NCBI RefSeq assembly: GCF_914767665.1
Contig: NC_059504.1
Coordinates: 37,231,720-37,295,719, forward strand
Source: Harmonia axyridis
Lineage: Eukaryota > Arthropoda > Insecta > Coleoptera > Coccinellidae
Reading direction: 5' to 3'
Length of the DNA: 64,000 bases
Part shown: positions 45,685 to 60,000 of the stretch, piece after piece
Position numbering within the stretch: the first letter of the stretch is position 1
Layout: every line of letters starts with the position of its first letter
The notes under the pieces: generated by a model
Told to the model about the DNA's origin: nothing
The model's input: only the letters and a program-made list of their open reading frames with translations
The model's database searches: none
Translations under genes and position numbers: made by a program

Positions 45685-47123
45685 TACAGGGTGGCCACTT
45701 TTTCAATGTGATTGTATTGGCAACTTTTAAACCATAAGAGTTAGAAGGTCGGTCAAATGAAGAAAAAGTGGCATGCATAGAAGCATTATCAAGCAGTTCA
45801 AACAAATCGAGATTATCAGGGCCGGTTATTGAGATATCATAAAAAAGTAAATTCTGTCATTTTGATTTTTCTTTTTTTCCCACTTTATTTCGAATATTAT
45901 CAAAAAATGTTACAGAAATTTTTTATTCGACAGTAAATTGTTCTCAATTTGACGTAATCAGATTTCGTATCCAACGTTTCGTGCTCTCTGGGCCACCCTC
46001 AACCTCATTCTTTTCAATACGGACCTGTATATTTTATGACACTTTTCGAAATAACTTTTAACGCTCAATTCAACGATATATCATTAAATGTCATTCAAAG
46101 TTGATTTCCAGGTGATTTTGACCCTTATCCAAATTTCCTTGGGTCGGATCTGTAGTGAATGCAATTCATCAAAAACTGCTGTTAATAAAATATTCATACA
46201 TACGCGAATACAATGATTTTAAATTTGAACACCAAGCCTTCAAAACTTATATCGTAATGATATCAAAATAAAGTTCGATTCTGGAACAAATGACAAATCC
46301 AACAATAGTGATTTCTCGCGAGTCGCGAGAAGATTGAGAATGTATTAGAAGGTATTCAAGAAGACGAAATAAGCAAATGTATAAGAAGTATGGGTTCCAG
46401 AACCGTTGAGTGCATTTTACAAAATGGTGGACATTTCGAACACTTACTTCATTCATTTTCATTTACTTTCGAATAATCATTCGATTTTTCTTTCATTAAA
46501 TGATAATTCGTTTAATTATTATGAATTGAAATATGTAAATAATTATTACTTGTTTCTTGATTTGATCCTGATATGTTCCATTTAGTTCAAGATGAGTAAG
46601 TTGATTTTCTCATCGAAATGTATTGCTTGTTGTTAATTAAACTAAAGGTACCGAAATGTAATACAGATCCGACCCAAAGAAATTTGGATAAGGGTCAAAA
46701 TCACCTGAAACTCAACTTTGAATGACATTGTATGATATATCGTTGAATTCAGCGTTAGAAGTAAAGTATCATAAAATATACAGGTCCGTATTGAAAAAAA
46801 TGAGGTTGAGGGTGGCCCAGAGAGCACGAAACGTTGGATACAAAATCTGATTATGTCAAATTGAGAACAATTTACTGTCGAATAAAAAATTCCTGTAACA
46901 TTTTTTGATAATATTTGAAATAAAGTGGGAAAAAAAGAAAAATCAAAATGATAAAATTACTTTTCTTATGATATCTCAATAACCGGCCCTGATAATCTCG
47001 ATTTGTTTGAACTGCTTGATAATGCTTCTATGCATGCAACTTTTTCTCCATTTGACCGACCTTCTAACTCTTATGGTTTAAAAGTTACCAATACAATCCC
47101 ATTGAAAAAGTGGCCACCCTGTA
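45685..47123. repeat. Foldback element, 1.44 kb, arms ~470 bp
   Basis: It begins TACAGGGTGGCCACTTTTTC and ends with the inverse. Left arm 45685-46156 and right arm 46655-47123 stay inverted copies throughout ('gataagggtcaaaatcacct', 'acgaaacgttggataca', 'ataaccggccctgataatct'); about 500 bp of unique DNA lies between them. It is non-coding. The terminal 12 bases equal those of the element at 11016-11660. Confidence 0.82.
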
Positions 47124-47823
47124 TATTCAACCAATGTCTATATAAAGTTTTCGTTTTGAAATCATTCTAAAAGTTAACTTTCACATTATGTCTGGGCACT
47201 TTATTCACAACTTGAGAAGAGCAAACATTTTTTACCTAATATTTTATCAGGAATGGTATTCTCAGACACTGGCAAATTATAAAGGATTAATTTATGTGAG
47301 ACGTAATATTGGATCGAATTTGTGAAAAGATGATAAATGATTTTATTTATACCTACTTTGTGTATTTATCGGTACCTTCCTACAACAAGAAATTTGAATT
47401 CATTTGTATTTTAAGCTTATATTAAAAAAACGACCTGTTTATGTGCTTTGGGGTCTAGTCCCTATAATAATATGAAACAGATAAACGTACCGTACTCACA
47501 AAGGAATTCCACTGAAGCTTGTAAAAATCTCATTGCATTTGCATTTTGCAAATGTATACACCGAAGGTCCGTTGACATGGCAATTACCTTCCTATCTCAA
47601 TAGAGACTTCTTGGAAAAAATACTTAGTCCAAAATTTAGAAAGTTTCGCACATTCCCCACTTCTTTTGAAACTGAGTATTTGAATGAGGGTGCCAAGCCA
47701 ACATCTTACTCGCAGTGATTATTCAAGTGCCCAAGTGCAAGAAGTCGTCTCTGGTCATTAAACAATTCGATTTTGAGTTCTCGTGATAACTACAATTTTT
47801 GTTAATAAAATTATAGATCGAAC
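47124..47823 (+). other. 5' flank of gene B
   Basis: This should contain the promoter and 5' UTR, or an upstream intron, of gene B. No TATA box or initiator can be named. In-frame stops lie just before the ATG at 47824. A weak 'attatag' at 47808-47814 could be an acceptor instead. Confidence 0.35.
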
Positions 47824-48079
47824 ATGTCTGCAATAATTCAATTGATGAATTCTTGTTCCATAAACGATATTTCCGGATCTCTAAATACATACTACGGAGA
47901 CTATGACACCCTCCATTATAGTCTACAAATTTTGGATGGAACGGTGCAATCATGGGAGTTAGAGTCAGAAGAACTGATTGAATCAATAAGAGAAGATCTG
48001 GAACATCCTTCCCATTATGAAGATATAGACGAGGAGTATATAAGGGATGCCGGGGGTATTATAGGACATTTTCTGAAGA
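47824..48079 (+). CDS. Gene B exon B1
   Basis: Starts MSAIIQLMNSCSINDISGSL and ends IIGHFLK plus one base; the donor is a|gtgagt. Very acidic stretch (LESEELIESIREDLEH, YEDIDEEY). Upstream in-frame stops support this ATG. No domain is recognised. A 5.9 kb, TE-filled intron follows. Confidence 0.6.
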
Positions 48080-51000
48080 GTGAGTAAACTGAAAATTTCT
48101 TATTTTTTTTATCCCTCATTTTTTCTTCAGATCTATAATGATCTTGGATAGATTCTGATAATTTCCATTATCTACTTGATAATTGTATAACGATAAAAAT
48201 TACGAAATAAAATATATTAATAACTTGGAGACCGTATTAGTTGATTTTCAATAATCAATATGGCAAAAATTAAAGAATAATCAGGAAATAATTACATCAA
48301 TTACTTTCCTTATCGAGAAATGAATCTACCATTTTTTGAATGAATTTAAATAAGTGAATAAAGCACAAAACCTGTATGCTTTTAATTTGTGGTTAATTGG
48401 TTATTGACTGACACTGAAATAGTATATTGTGCAACAAGTGGGGAAAGTCCAACTTTTCTCGCGAGTGTGGAAGTTTGTGGCACGAGCCTTTCAGGCTCGT
48501 GCCACTAACACACGAGCGAGAAAAGGACTTTCTCTAATTCTGTGGTTATTCCGTTCATTCTTCCACATCTTGTAGAACAAAATCGTGCGAGAATATATCA
48601 GAAACGCACAGTTTTCATGGTTATATTTTATTATTCTATGTTGGTACTCCGAACTTTCCGCCACGGCTTTATCTGTCAATTCATCAATTTGCCTTGAAGA
48701 AATTAGTTCTGCCAACCAACATTTTTCAATGCAAAAATCACTAAAATATATTTATGGAAATATTTCATTAATTTCAATGAAAATGCAATGAATTAGAGAA
48801 AATAATGTATAATACTCGTACAGAAGGCTCATTCTACCACTCGTTCATTCCAAAACTCGCCACTTCGTGGCTCGTTTTTGAATTTTGAACTCGTGGAAGA
48901 ATATCAATGCCTTCTGCACTTGTATTATAATAGTTATTTATAATACAAGTGCAGAAGGCATTGATATTCTTCCACGAGTTCAAAATTCAAAAACGAGCCA
49001 CGAAGTGGCGAGTTTTGGAATGAACGAGTGGTAGAATGAGCCTTCTGTACGAGTATTATACATTATTTTCTCTAATTCATTGCATTTTCATTGAAATTAA
49101 TGAAATATTTCTATAAATATATTTTAGTGATTTTTGCATTGAAAAATGTTGGTTGGCAGAACTGATTTCTTTAAGGCAAATTGATGAATTGACAGATAAA
49201 GCCGTGGCGGAAAGTTCAGAGTACCAACATAGAATAATAAAATATAACCATAAAAACTGTGCGTTTCTGATATATTCTCGCACGATTTTGTTCTACAAGA
49301 TGTGGAAGAATGAACGAAATAACCACAGAATTAGAGAAATAACTATTCTCCACATGTTGCACACTATACTTTCCCTACAACTGCACCAATTTCAATCATT
49401 CAAGTAATTGACTTGATTCACATCAAAATGGCCTTCGTTGACAGTATATGCTAATTCATTGCGTTTCCATAGAAACGACTCAAAAGCCGAATTTCATTGT
49501 TCTACAAAGCGAGGTGTGGGCAAAGTGCCGTGAGAAATAATATTTCCCACAGTATGCGCAATATATAGTTTTGAAATTGAGTAAGCTAAGAAGAATACGC
49601 TACTTCTCATAGCAGTTGTAGGAAAAAAGTTTATCAGAAACTTCAATTTTCCAATTGTTTAAATAATCTCAATTGATGTTCAACTTTGAAAACACGAGTT
49701 TGTTCAAATTTTCAGTAGAAATAACTCGAGGACATATATGAGCGTGCTACAGATTTCATTTTTTCCATTCCCAAGTGGGATGAATGTAATTTATTCAACA
49801 TATTTTTCTTCAATTCGGGAAGTATGATGATGCCATGGTCCCATTATAATAAATTATTCTCAACACTCAACACCTATCTAACTGAAAAATATTTTCTGAG
49901 AATTGAATCCCGTTTTCATAATTCGGCCAACCTTTGCGTTCAAATTGACAAAATTTTTTATAGATTTTATCACCTTCAATAACTTCACAAATTTCTTCGA
50001 AATGTACACAACATTCTGTCAATTTTAAGAAATAATTAGAGTAATCTAATTCAGTTAATTCGTAATTTTCATCGCATTTATTCTTAGACGGACATCGAGA
50101 TAAGAAATCAGCAATATTGTCTCTTGAGTTGACATGAACAATTTTATAATCGTAATTCAAAAGTATTACTGCCCATCGGCGTATTCTATTAGCTGAATAT
50201 AATAATAATAAAGGTCTTTATTCAATTAATTTCTAAAAAATAATAACAAATTTCTTACACCTATAGAAATAATTGAAAGGGCGAGATCCAGCACTCTGCA
50301 TTGAGCGTACTGTTCAATCTAACCCCCAAATATTGTGGGATTCCCTTCTTAGGATTGAAAATAACCATCAAAGGCTTATTGTTAGTTACTTAGGTAAATT
50401 TCCTACCATATAAATATTCATTAAATTTCGATAAACCAAAAATTATAGCTAAACCTTCATGTTCAAACTGTGAATAATTCATTTCCGATTTCGAAAATGT
50501 ACGAGATGCAAAAGCAATTGGCTTTAGTTCCCCACTGGGTAAAGCATGGCTATTCCATATGGACTAGCATCGCATGTTACCATCAAATCATCAATTCATA
50601 TTCTGGATTATGATGAATTAAAGTTTTCGAATTCGACTGGCACATTATTTGTTCTCACGAGAAGCATTATTACATTCCTCACTCCAATTTCTCACAGAAT
50701 CTTTCTGTAACAATTGATGTAAAGGATGAAAAATTGCAGATAATTTAGGAACGAATTTACAGTAAAAATGGACCATCCCGAGAAATATGCAATACTTTTA
50801 CATTTCTTGGAACATCCGCATCTTTTATTGCTTAAACTTTATCTTTTCCTTATGAATACCTTCCTTACGAATGACGTAACCTAAAAACTGGATCATTTGT
50901 TGAAAAAATTCACATTTTGATGATATTGTAACGTTTGAAGGACTTTTTGAAGGCGTTTCTTTTCATCAGGGCCAAAAATCAATATATCATCTAAGTAACA

Positions 51001-54000
51001 AATTTTTCCGTTCAAATTATACAACAATTCCATCGTTGTTGCAAATTTAGAGGGCGTCGTAGGTAGACACACCGTATGGAAGTATCTGATATTGAAATTA
51101 AACCCTTATGAATCGATATTGTGACTAATTTTTTCAGTTCTTCTGATAATTCCAACAGTGCTTGATCTAAATCAATCTTAGTAAATATTGTGGCACCTTG
51201 CAGTTCTACTAGCAAATCTTGAATATTTGGTATAGGATATTACTCAATTTCAATTAAGAGGCTGATGGTTATGCGAAAATCACCCCAAATTCTAACATCG
51301 CCAGATTTTTTCAATATTGAAACAATTGCCGTTGACTATCCAGATTGACTAATTCTATTTCTACCTTTTTCTCTATATCAAAGGGTATAGGACGAGCTCT
51401 AAAAAATTTAGGAGAAACATCTTCATCGATTAATTTCAATGATTTTACATCCTTATTGGATTTAATTAGTTTGCCATCGAATAACCCTTTAAATTTCTCA
51501 TGTGAATAATCTGATTTGCAATGAACAAAATTTATCGAAGACAAATTCATCTTATGGATTTTCACAAAATCTCTTCCCAAAATTGAGGGACCTCCGTTAC
51601 GAATTATATAGATTTTCGAAATTGTAAGTTTTTGGTTATAAATAATTCACAATAAACAAAATCCTATTGTTTGCATTCTTGCTCCATTATAAAACTTGAA
51701 ATTATCCTGTGAATTATGCTTTTCAACATTGGAAAAATTATAAAACGTAATACCGCGAGTGCTTCAAATATTATCCTTAATTTTTTCTTTTCCACGAAAA
51801 TTTGTTTATTTGGCAAGAACATGAAAACAAACTGATTAATAAAATCACGAGTGCGTTAGGACGAGTGATTTTATCTCTATTCGGTTTGTTTGAATGTTTT
51901 TGCCTCAAATAAAGAAGTTTGAGTGAAGAAAATAAAAAATTATCTGATAAAATTTGAAGAACGAGTTGTATTTGAGACTTTTGAGAGAATTATTGTTTCA
52001 ACAATTTGAATGTTCAATATTTTATTGATTGATGGAACTGAATCGGTTTGTGTTCATTTCTCAATAATGCACTTGAAGCTGTCAATAATGACGAAATCAA
52101 TGTATATTTTTGACGTTTCAATGTAAACAAGGTATTATCGATATCGATGAGGAGGTAGTATTATCACAAGTAATACCACTAGAGTATATTTTGAAAATTA
52201 TCCAGAGTCGAAGACGAGGGATAATTCTCTAAAAATATTCATGAGCGTGAAAAAATTTCCGGATTTAATTTGACCTCGTGTGGTATTCGGTAAGAAAATA
52301 ATACACCAAATGTGTTTATTTCCAACAACATCAATTTTCGTCTTCATCAAGTAGTCTAAATCAAGAACAAGCAACAAGCCATAGTATATAATAATTGCGT
52401 TTTTAATATAAACATTAATCATAATGGTCCAAAGAATTTATAAGACATGTAAGCTTGTTGTTGAAATGAAATTATCATGTGAACAAATAAAGTTTAGATT
52501 GTCGAAAGAAAAATTTCTGTCATTTTAAACGTCAAAAAAATTTCCAATATAATTCGCTGTTGGGTACCCACGAGGAAAACATTTCCACTAAAATGGTGAT
52601 GGTGATCTGTCAGAAATATACCTTCTGATTGGTTAAAAATCACATGTGTGGAATTTTCAGTATAATGTCGACTGATTGGCTAGAATAATTAATAATTGCT
52701 ATAAGTTGAAATCACCAAAATGTCAGATTTTGATATGAAAATGTGCATATTGAAATTTGAGACAATGATCTTTCTCCAAAAAATATTTTCAGATCTCCAC
52801 AACTTCTGGTTATACCGGATACAGACTACTACTTCCTTAGTTATATTTCTTCCGAAAAATTCACAAAAAATGTGTTTCCTCACCGCCACCATTTTTTTCA
52901 TAAGAATCCCATTAACTCATGAACCGTTGAGTTTTTAACCAAGGTATGGCATATTGCCGAAATTTTTGTCAAAAAATCTATCTAATGATAGTATAATATA
53001 CTGGGTGTGCCATTTGAAATACGGAAGAAGTAATCTGTTTCCGGTATAACCGGAAGTTGTAGAGATCTGATCATATTTTAGGGAGAAAGATCATTGTTTC
53101 AAACCATAATATGCAAATTTTTAGCTCAAAATTGTGGTTAGTTTTCCATAAACATCTAAGAGGCCATCCCGGTGAATCACCCTGTATTACAAATAATATT
53201 CGAGATAACTTAATGACAATCGAAAGCTATTGTCATAAAATTATGAAGCAATTCTCAATGCCCAAGGAATATTCGGTGAAAAATTTTTTGCCAAAAATAA
53301 TTTATGACTTATTAAAATTTAACTAAACATTAGATTCGTTGTTGTTCTCTAATCTCTACTATTGATGATCAATTAACATTGCATCGTGCGAATCTCGGGC
53401 TGATTTAAATACCATATTGTTAAGCGGGTCAATCATAATGTTATAGTCATTATAGTACCTACTTATTTGCAAAAGTTCGCACAAAACGTTCCACATAGTC
53501 TTCATCATTGCTTCTATATATTCGGTACCATATTTCTTTCTCATATTGATCGCCCAATCTTCTAGTATCTACGTCAATTCTTCTCAGCTGTTCATTCAAT
53601 TAATATTCTCGATTGCAGCAAACATTCATAAATATTTCCCAAATATATTTGTGACTGTATTTTGTATTTCTGGGAATTTTTCTTTGATTAGCGTATTTAT
53701 ACTTTGTTATACTTAATACTTCGAACCTTCGCAATGCCAAAACGTGACGTTTTGAAATTTATTCGGAATGAAGTGGTCAAACTCAATCGTGTTGTCATAG
53801 TTATTGATAATTGCACTGAATGCAATGCATGATTGGAGGTAAAAGTTTCATATGATACAAAATGATAAGATCACCCTGTATATTTTTTGCCCTTTGAAAT
53901 CCAAAGTTATTGCTATAATACAGGTGGCTGTGAGTGCTACTCTTTGACGTTTCATTAAAAAAAAAATTAAAAATTATAATCTCTGTTTTTTTTTCAGCCT

Positions 54001-57000
54001 ACATTCAAACAGAGGATGATGAGAGTTGTAAGTAAATTTTGATTCTAATAAAATATTGAAATTCTTAAATGTGCTCTTGAGCGTTCGTCCTTCGAAAACA
54101 ACGATAATGTTCAACTTACTAAAATACGATTCTTGAAATCGCAACCTTGGATATACCTACACAGTTCTCAGGTCAACAAGAGTGGAATTGACACTCAAAC
54201 GTTTCTGACTTCATGTCAGTGTTTTACTCATTTTTTTCATATTCTGCTTCAGTTTGTTGTGATTTTGATGATTCTGTAAACAAGAAATTTGCATGTACCT
54301 TGAAATAATTATTCTATAGGGCGCGTCAATAGTGCTCCATCGATCGATAACGATTGTAAGGCTAGGAGAATGATTCGAATTTTGACGAAGTAGATAGCAC
54401 TCACCGCATACGCTTAAATTATTTTTGACACTACAGAATGATAATGCCCATTTTTTATTTCCTACTCATAAGCTCCATGAAATTATGATCTCGAAATACC
54501 CCACTTGTCATAATTTATCTTTGGTACTTTTGACGTAGGCCACTTTTTTCGAAAAATTTCATGGTTATAATGGTTTAACCTAAAGAGCATATTTTGAAAA
54601 CCGTTGGAGATAATTGTGTGCATTATTTTTATTGAATTCCCGAAGAGTTTTCAGTCTTCTGCAAATTCATGGTGGTCCGAAAGCAAGGGCGTAGAATTAG
54701 GAGGGTAATTACGCCCCCCCCCCCAAGGTTTTCAAAATATAAAATTTCAGAAATCTCGCAAAGACGAAAAAGGATGATTTCTCCATAAAATGAATCAATA
54801 ATGATCATTTTACTTTCCTTTGAAATCCACATGGCAGTAAAAAAATCGAACCTTTTTACGGTTAATGATTTTATTATCGCTTTCAAGATGAGTACTTTTG
54901 TTGCACTACGAGCTCATCTTCGTTCGAGGTTTATTATTTTCCTTTATCTATCCGCTTTCTTGGCATATGGTAATTTTTGCATTCGTCATCTGTATAAACT
55001 TAACCATTATTCTCGGTTTTTGTATCATTCTTATCACAAAATTTCAATACTGTAGTTATCGAAAAATTGTCTGGGATGTGTTGTACAATTTAGGTATTGT
55101 GTTTTATTCAAATTGCAATTTATTTGAACATCAGTTTTAAATTGACTATCTACATGGTGTTCTTAATCTGACGGTACAAATGAAAATGACTGATTTCTCG
55201 CAGCATTTCAAGAAAAGAAGTTCTATAACATGAGTCCACAAATGCTCCGTTGTTCAGATACAGGTGTTCAAGTTTTTCTCTCATAGCATCTTCCCTTCAC
55301 AAGATATTCAACTTGAATTGGCATAGATATTCCAATTTAAAGTTTTCATCATGAGATATCCCAATTTTGAATTCAAACCTCAAGGTGAATTTTTTCTGGA
55401 AGGGTACCCGCTTCTTTCCTCCAGATTTTTTTTTTGTGAACCACTGATAGTTTAGAAGAAATTAAAAAGAAACTCTGGTTCAGTACTACAATTTTTGGGT
55501 TGTCGAAGTTTTGTCGTATCTGCAATGAATTTCGAGAAAAAACTCAAACAGCTCTCTATAGTGATTCTCAGGAAAATCCAAATTATTTCAAATATCCAGG
55601 TAGGTAGCTGTGATTAATGAATAAACTATAAGTTTTGATACTTATTCACCAACTCCTGTAGCGAAGATCAATAAATAAACTGATCGATAAACTGGTGACA
55701 AAATAAGTGTAATAATAAGTAGGAATACAAGAAACACTCTGTATCTCGAAAATAAAGCGTTAGCGGGCTCGTGTTAATGGGCCATTTTATTTTTTAAATT
55801 ACCCAAGAAATCTCTCATTTTCCTTCGTTACTCCAATTCAGGAACACCCAGTATAAGATAAGAACAATCGAATTGGTAACAAAAAAAATTATTTCGAGTA
55901 ATTTGGTTCAAACTTCGTTATCAAACCTCTTTTTCTCACATTATAGATTCAAGTAAATAATGTCGTCAAAAAAGTTTTTTTCGATAAAATAAAATGAATA
56001 AATGTAATAATTATTCTTAATAATTTTTATATTTGCAGATCATGGTATTGAAGAAATGAAGAAGAGATTCAAAGAAAATGATACAATCTTCCCATTAGAA
56101 GATAATTTGTCGATACTGAATTATTTGTTGATATCAAATAACAATACCATTACCTCCATAAATGTTGGAGATGTATTTCTGCATATAATGCGCAGTTCGA
56201 AAGAAGCATTTCAGCAAGCGGTAAGTTTTATTTATTCAAAGTCGTAACAAAAAGTTCTTGAAATGGTTGCTTATTGTTTAATTGTTGGTATAAGTGGTGA
56301 CGCTAGCTTTTAAAAACAGGGGTAGCCAGATTTTTTTTTTGAGGAGGGGCGGATTGTTTTTGAGGGGGGGGGGCAAAGTAGACCGGAATTATAGTTCTGC
56401 TAATCTTGTAATTATTTTAGCCTTAGTAAGTCAAATTTTAGGGAGGGGCAACAGAATTTAAATGAGGGGCGGTTCCCCCTGCTCACATTTAGGAACCATG
56501 CAATGCATTCTTTTTGACATATTAGAATGCGCACATTTATGTTAAATATCAATTGACCGAAAGTTCATGCATGTGCTTTTAATTAATTATCAGGTAAAAA
56601 CTTGTTAAAATAATGAATGCCTTTTTGATATTCTGATATTGAAAAAAACTTCAGCTCTGAATATATTCCTTTAGGTAATGAAACTAATTGAGGATAGGTG
56701 ATAACAAGGGCGGCCCCAGCTCTAAAATTTGGGGGGGTTATGACGTTATGAACGTCAAGTTTTTTTATGGGACCATTTCGTACCTTCTCTGCTTGAAACG
56801 CATACAAAGTGTTAGGTGGTTCCATTTTGGGGGAGTCATGACTTCCCTGACCCCCCTCCTCCTGGGACCGCGCTTGAATGATAACAAAATTTTTGATAGA
56901 TACTCATTTGTACTAATTCTGGACATCTTCTTTTTCTGAATACAGTTTTCATCAATTCGGAAGACTTTGGAGCTTTTTATGAGGAATTCTTTCTACCTAT

Positions 57001-60000
57001 GGATTGAAGAAAGAGCAAAAGTACTTCTTCTCATGACCCAGCACAAAAACTTCATCATCAATACTCCCTTGAGTATCATCAAATATTTTTTGGATATGAT
57101 GTTGACAGAATTACTACCTTTTGAAAACGTGGGCAGTGACGAAGTCAACACTCAGATACTTCAGAATATTCATGAAATTTACGTGGAATATATGAATAAT
57201 TCCGAAATAATCTTAGCGATTACATCAGTTAATATGGTAACGCAACTGCATATATTGCTGAGGTACTCAGAAACCGAGCTATATTTGAAGAACTTGATCA
57301 TGGAAATTCTGACGATCGTTTGTGCTCACAACGACCAAGCATCGAAGGCCCTTCTTGAAAACGGGATACATTCGACGCTTGACAGGATAGATCAGAATCT
57401 CAACTACAAGTGAGTATAAATAATTAATTCTAATGGTCAGTTGCGCCGTTCGAAAAATAAATATTGATGAACTACTAATCAATGTTCAGTCTTGACCTAC
57501 GCTTAAGTAGGGTTTTTCATTGTTGTCTAGGGGCAATAAAAAGACTGCCTAATAACTGAAAAATAGTTGATTCATACTATGTACAGGGTGTCCAAATTTG
57601 ATGCTCACTGAAATCATCTCGAGAACTAGAAGACTTGAAGAAAAAATCTTCAAGAACCCTCGAAATTTTTTCCAAATACTGAGTAGAAAGCAGGTCATAG
57701 ATATCTTGATTCGTTTTCAAGTTACAGGGCGTTTCTCAAAAATTATCGTTTCAAATATTTCGCTTATCTTTGTCAGTTTTTTGAAAATGACATCCGTTTC
57801 GAAAATATTGAGGTTTTCGACTTCATTTTTCGATAAACACTCTAAATATTTCTCGATTATTTCGAGATTTGATTAATCTTGTGTGCATTGTATAATTGAT
57901 TAAGTCATAACATAATATATACTAACTGACAAAGAAACTGCAACACCCAGAAGGAGCTATTTAAATTTCAATTTTATTTTGTGAAACATAGAAATGTAGA
58001 AAGGAGTAAATGATTGAATTTGGAGAAAAAAAATCGTAAAAGTGTTTCCATGTAAACAATTTTTCTACTTGAATATTGTACTCATTTTTTGCAAGTTTTT
58101 TAAATTTTACAACAAACCAGCTCTTCGAGGAGATCCAAAGTCGATTTTTAGTTGTTGTTAAAATGCCTAGAGCACGTATAGCGGAATTTATCGCCAGTTA
58201 AGTGAATTTGAAAGAGGTCGAATTATTGGTCTACGGGAGGCAGGGTTGTCATTTCGAAAAATCACTCCTCGTACCTATTCTGCATCTATAAGTATAAACT
58301 GAGTAGTCCATCATGCTAGGTTTGATCGCGTATTGTATTGTAACCTTAGTACGTTAGTAACTTATCATTCAATTGGGTTGGGTTAGAAATTCGGATCCCA
58401 TACTTCTTTATAATTTATTCCGATTGCATCGTTTGCAATTTAAATTTTTAGTTGACGTTTAGGTAAACAGTGTAACTGGCCATTAGTGTCCTTAAAAATT
58501 GGTAAACTTAAATGATTGGTTTTGAGAAGGATTCGGTGATTTTTTCTTGTTATTCTATTTTACTATCCATTTGTAATTTATTCCAATATTGTTTTAGGTC
58601 CGAAACTATAAAGATACCGATAGTATCTTTAATTTGGGCACTGCTCCCCCCTCATTCCCAATGCAGTCTCTTGGATAAAGTCCGTGACGTGACCTTGAGA
58701 ACTGATGTCAACAAGATGGCGGTATGGTCGATGGAAACGACGCCTGGTACATGGATACCTTTCATTCCGCCGTTCAATTATCTGGTAGAGAAATCATATA
58801 GAGAAAAAAAGACCGAGGTTCTTTGTAACGACTTAAACGTTATATTTACTGTTGATTTCAATCATATGGCTATCATATATGAAAAAACATCAGAAAGAAT
58901 GTGAGTATTGAAATTTGATCATATTTGCAGTATGATTTAGGTGACGAAAACGATTGTTCAAGAAAAAAAATTTCTTCAATACAAATTGGGATTTAGTAAT
59001 AGTATATAAATGTATGATCCTAATAGGGTAAAGGTGCTCAAAATGATCCCCTTAAGCAAGAATTGAAGTAATTCTTTAGTTTCTCCGAGTAGCGCAAAAC
59101 TATTTTAGATTTATTATGTTTGAAGTAATTATATCTGTACTATAAACGTATACTCCACTTAGAAGTATCCATCTTTCTATGCCCTACTTAAAATATTCAT
59201 TCACGAAAGATTTTTTGAAATATTTTCAATTTCCCAAAACCTTTCAAAAGGATCATCTTATACACGCTGGAGTTTAGGATGATCCCTGTGGAATCGGTAA
59301 GAGAATCCCAGGGGTCATCTTACAACGTTTTCAATTAGCTCCAATATTTTCAATGATAAAGTCGGTAAAACCAGGGCCGTCGCTAGCCAAACTGCCGCCC
59401 TAGGCAGATACTCATTTTGCCGCCCTAGACAGAGACCCATTTTGCCGCCCTAACAGAAGCTTACTCTGCAGAATGCTAAACATTAATATTGGATAACCGA
59501 GGTCCAGCGCCTGCTGAAGCGTTTCTACCGTTCTATTTTTTTTGGATTCAATTTTTAATCCAATAGATGATTAAGGATAAGTGGAATGTAATAAACAATA
59601 AACGTGCTCAACTGAATTCTAATGAATAAAGATAAAATATATGAATTGAGTTCAGGTTTTAGATCCTTCGTTTTTTTCTTTGATATGATGTATTCGCGAT
59701 ACAAATATTTTAAAGATCAGTAAGATTCGTTAAGAAAAGTCATTATGATATCATTCTTTCGAAGATGTAGATATTTTGATGTGCTATGATGTTTCTTTTG
59801 GCAGTACTTGAAACGACAGATTGATACTCCGTCGTTAGACCTACTTGGTACGGAGTATCTATTTTTCTAATTCTTCTTGTATTCATTTTCAATTCATAGG
59901 TATTGATTTTTTCAGGGCTATTTCTCGTCACGAAATTGATAGTTACAGGGCCCTGAATTTAAAGAAAACCAAAAAAGGATCTGACGTTCCTCATATCAAC

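Noticed and set aside
48585..49283. Mirror-image 68-codon open frames on opposite strands
   Set aside because: They are the two arms of the palindrome; the protein has no known domain and the frames exist only because the arms are identical.
54801..55140. Hydrophobic open frames suggesting a membrane protein
   Set aside because: They lie within a copy of the dispersed repeat and the frame is not kept in the other copies.
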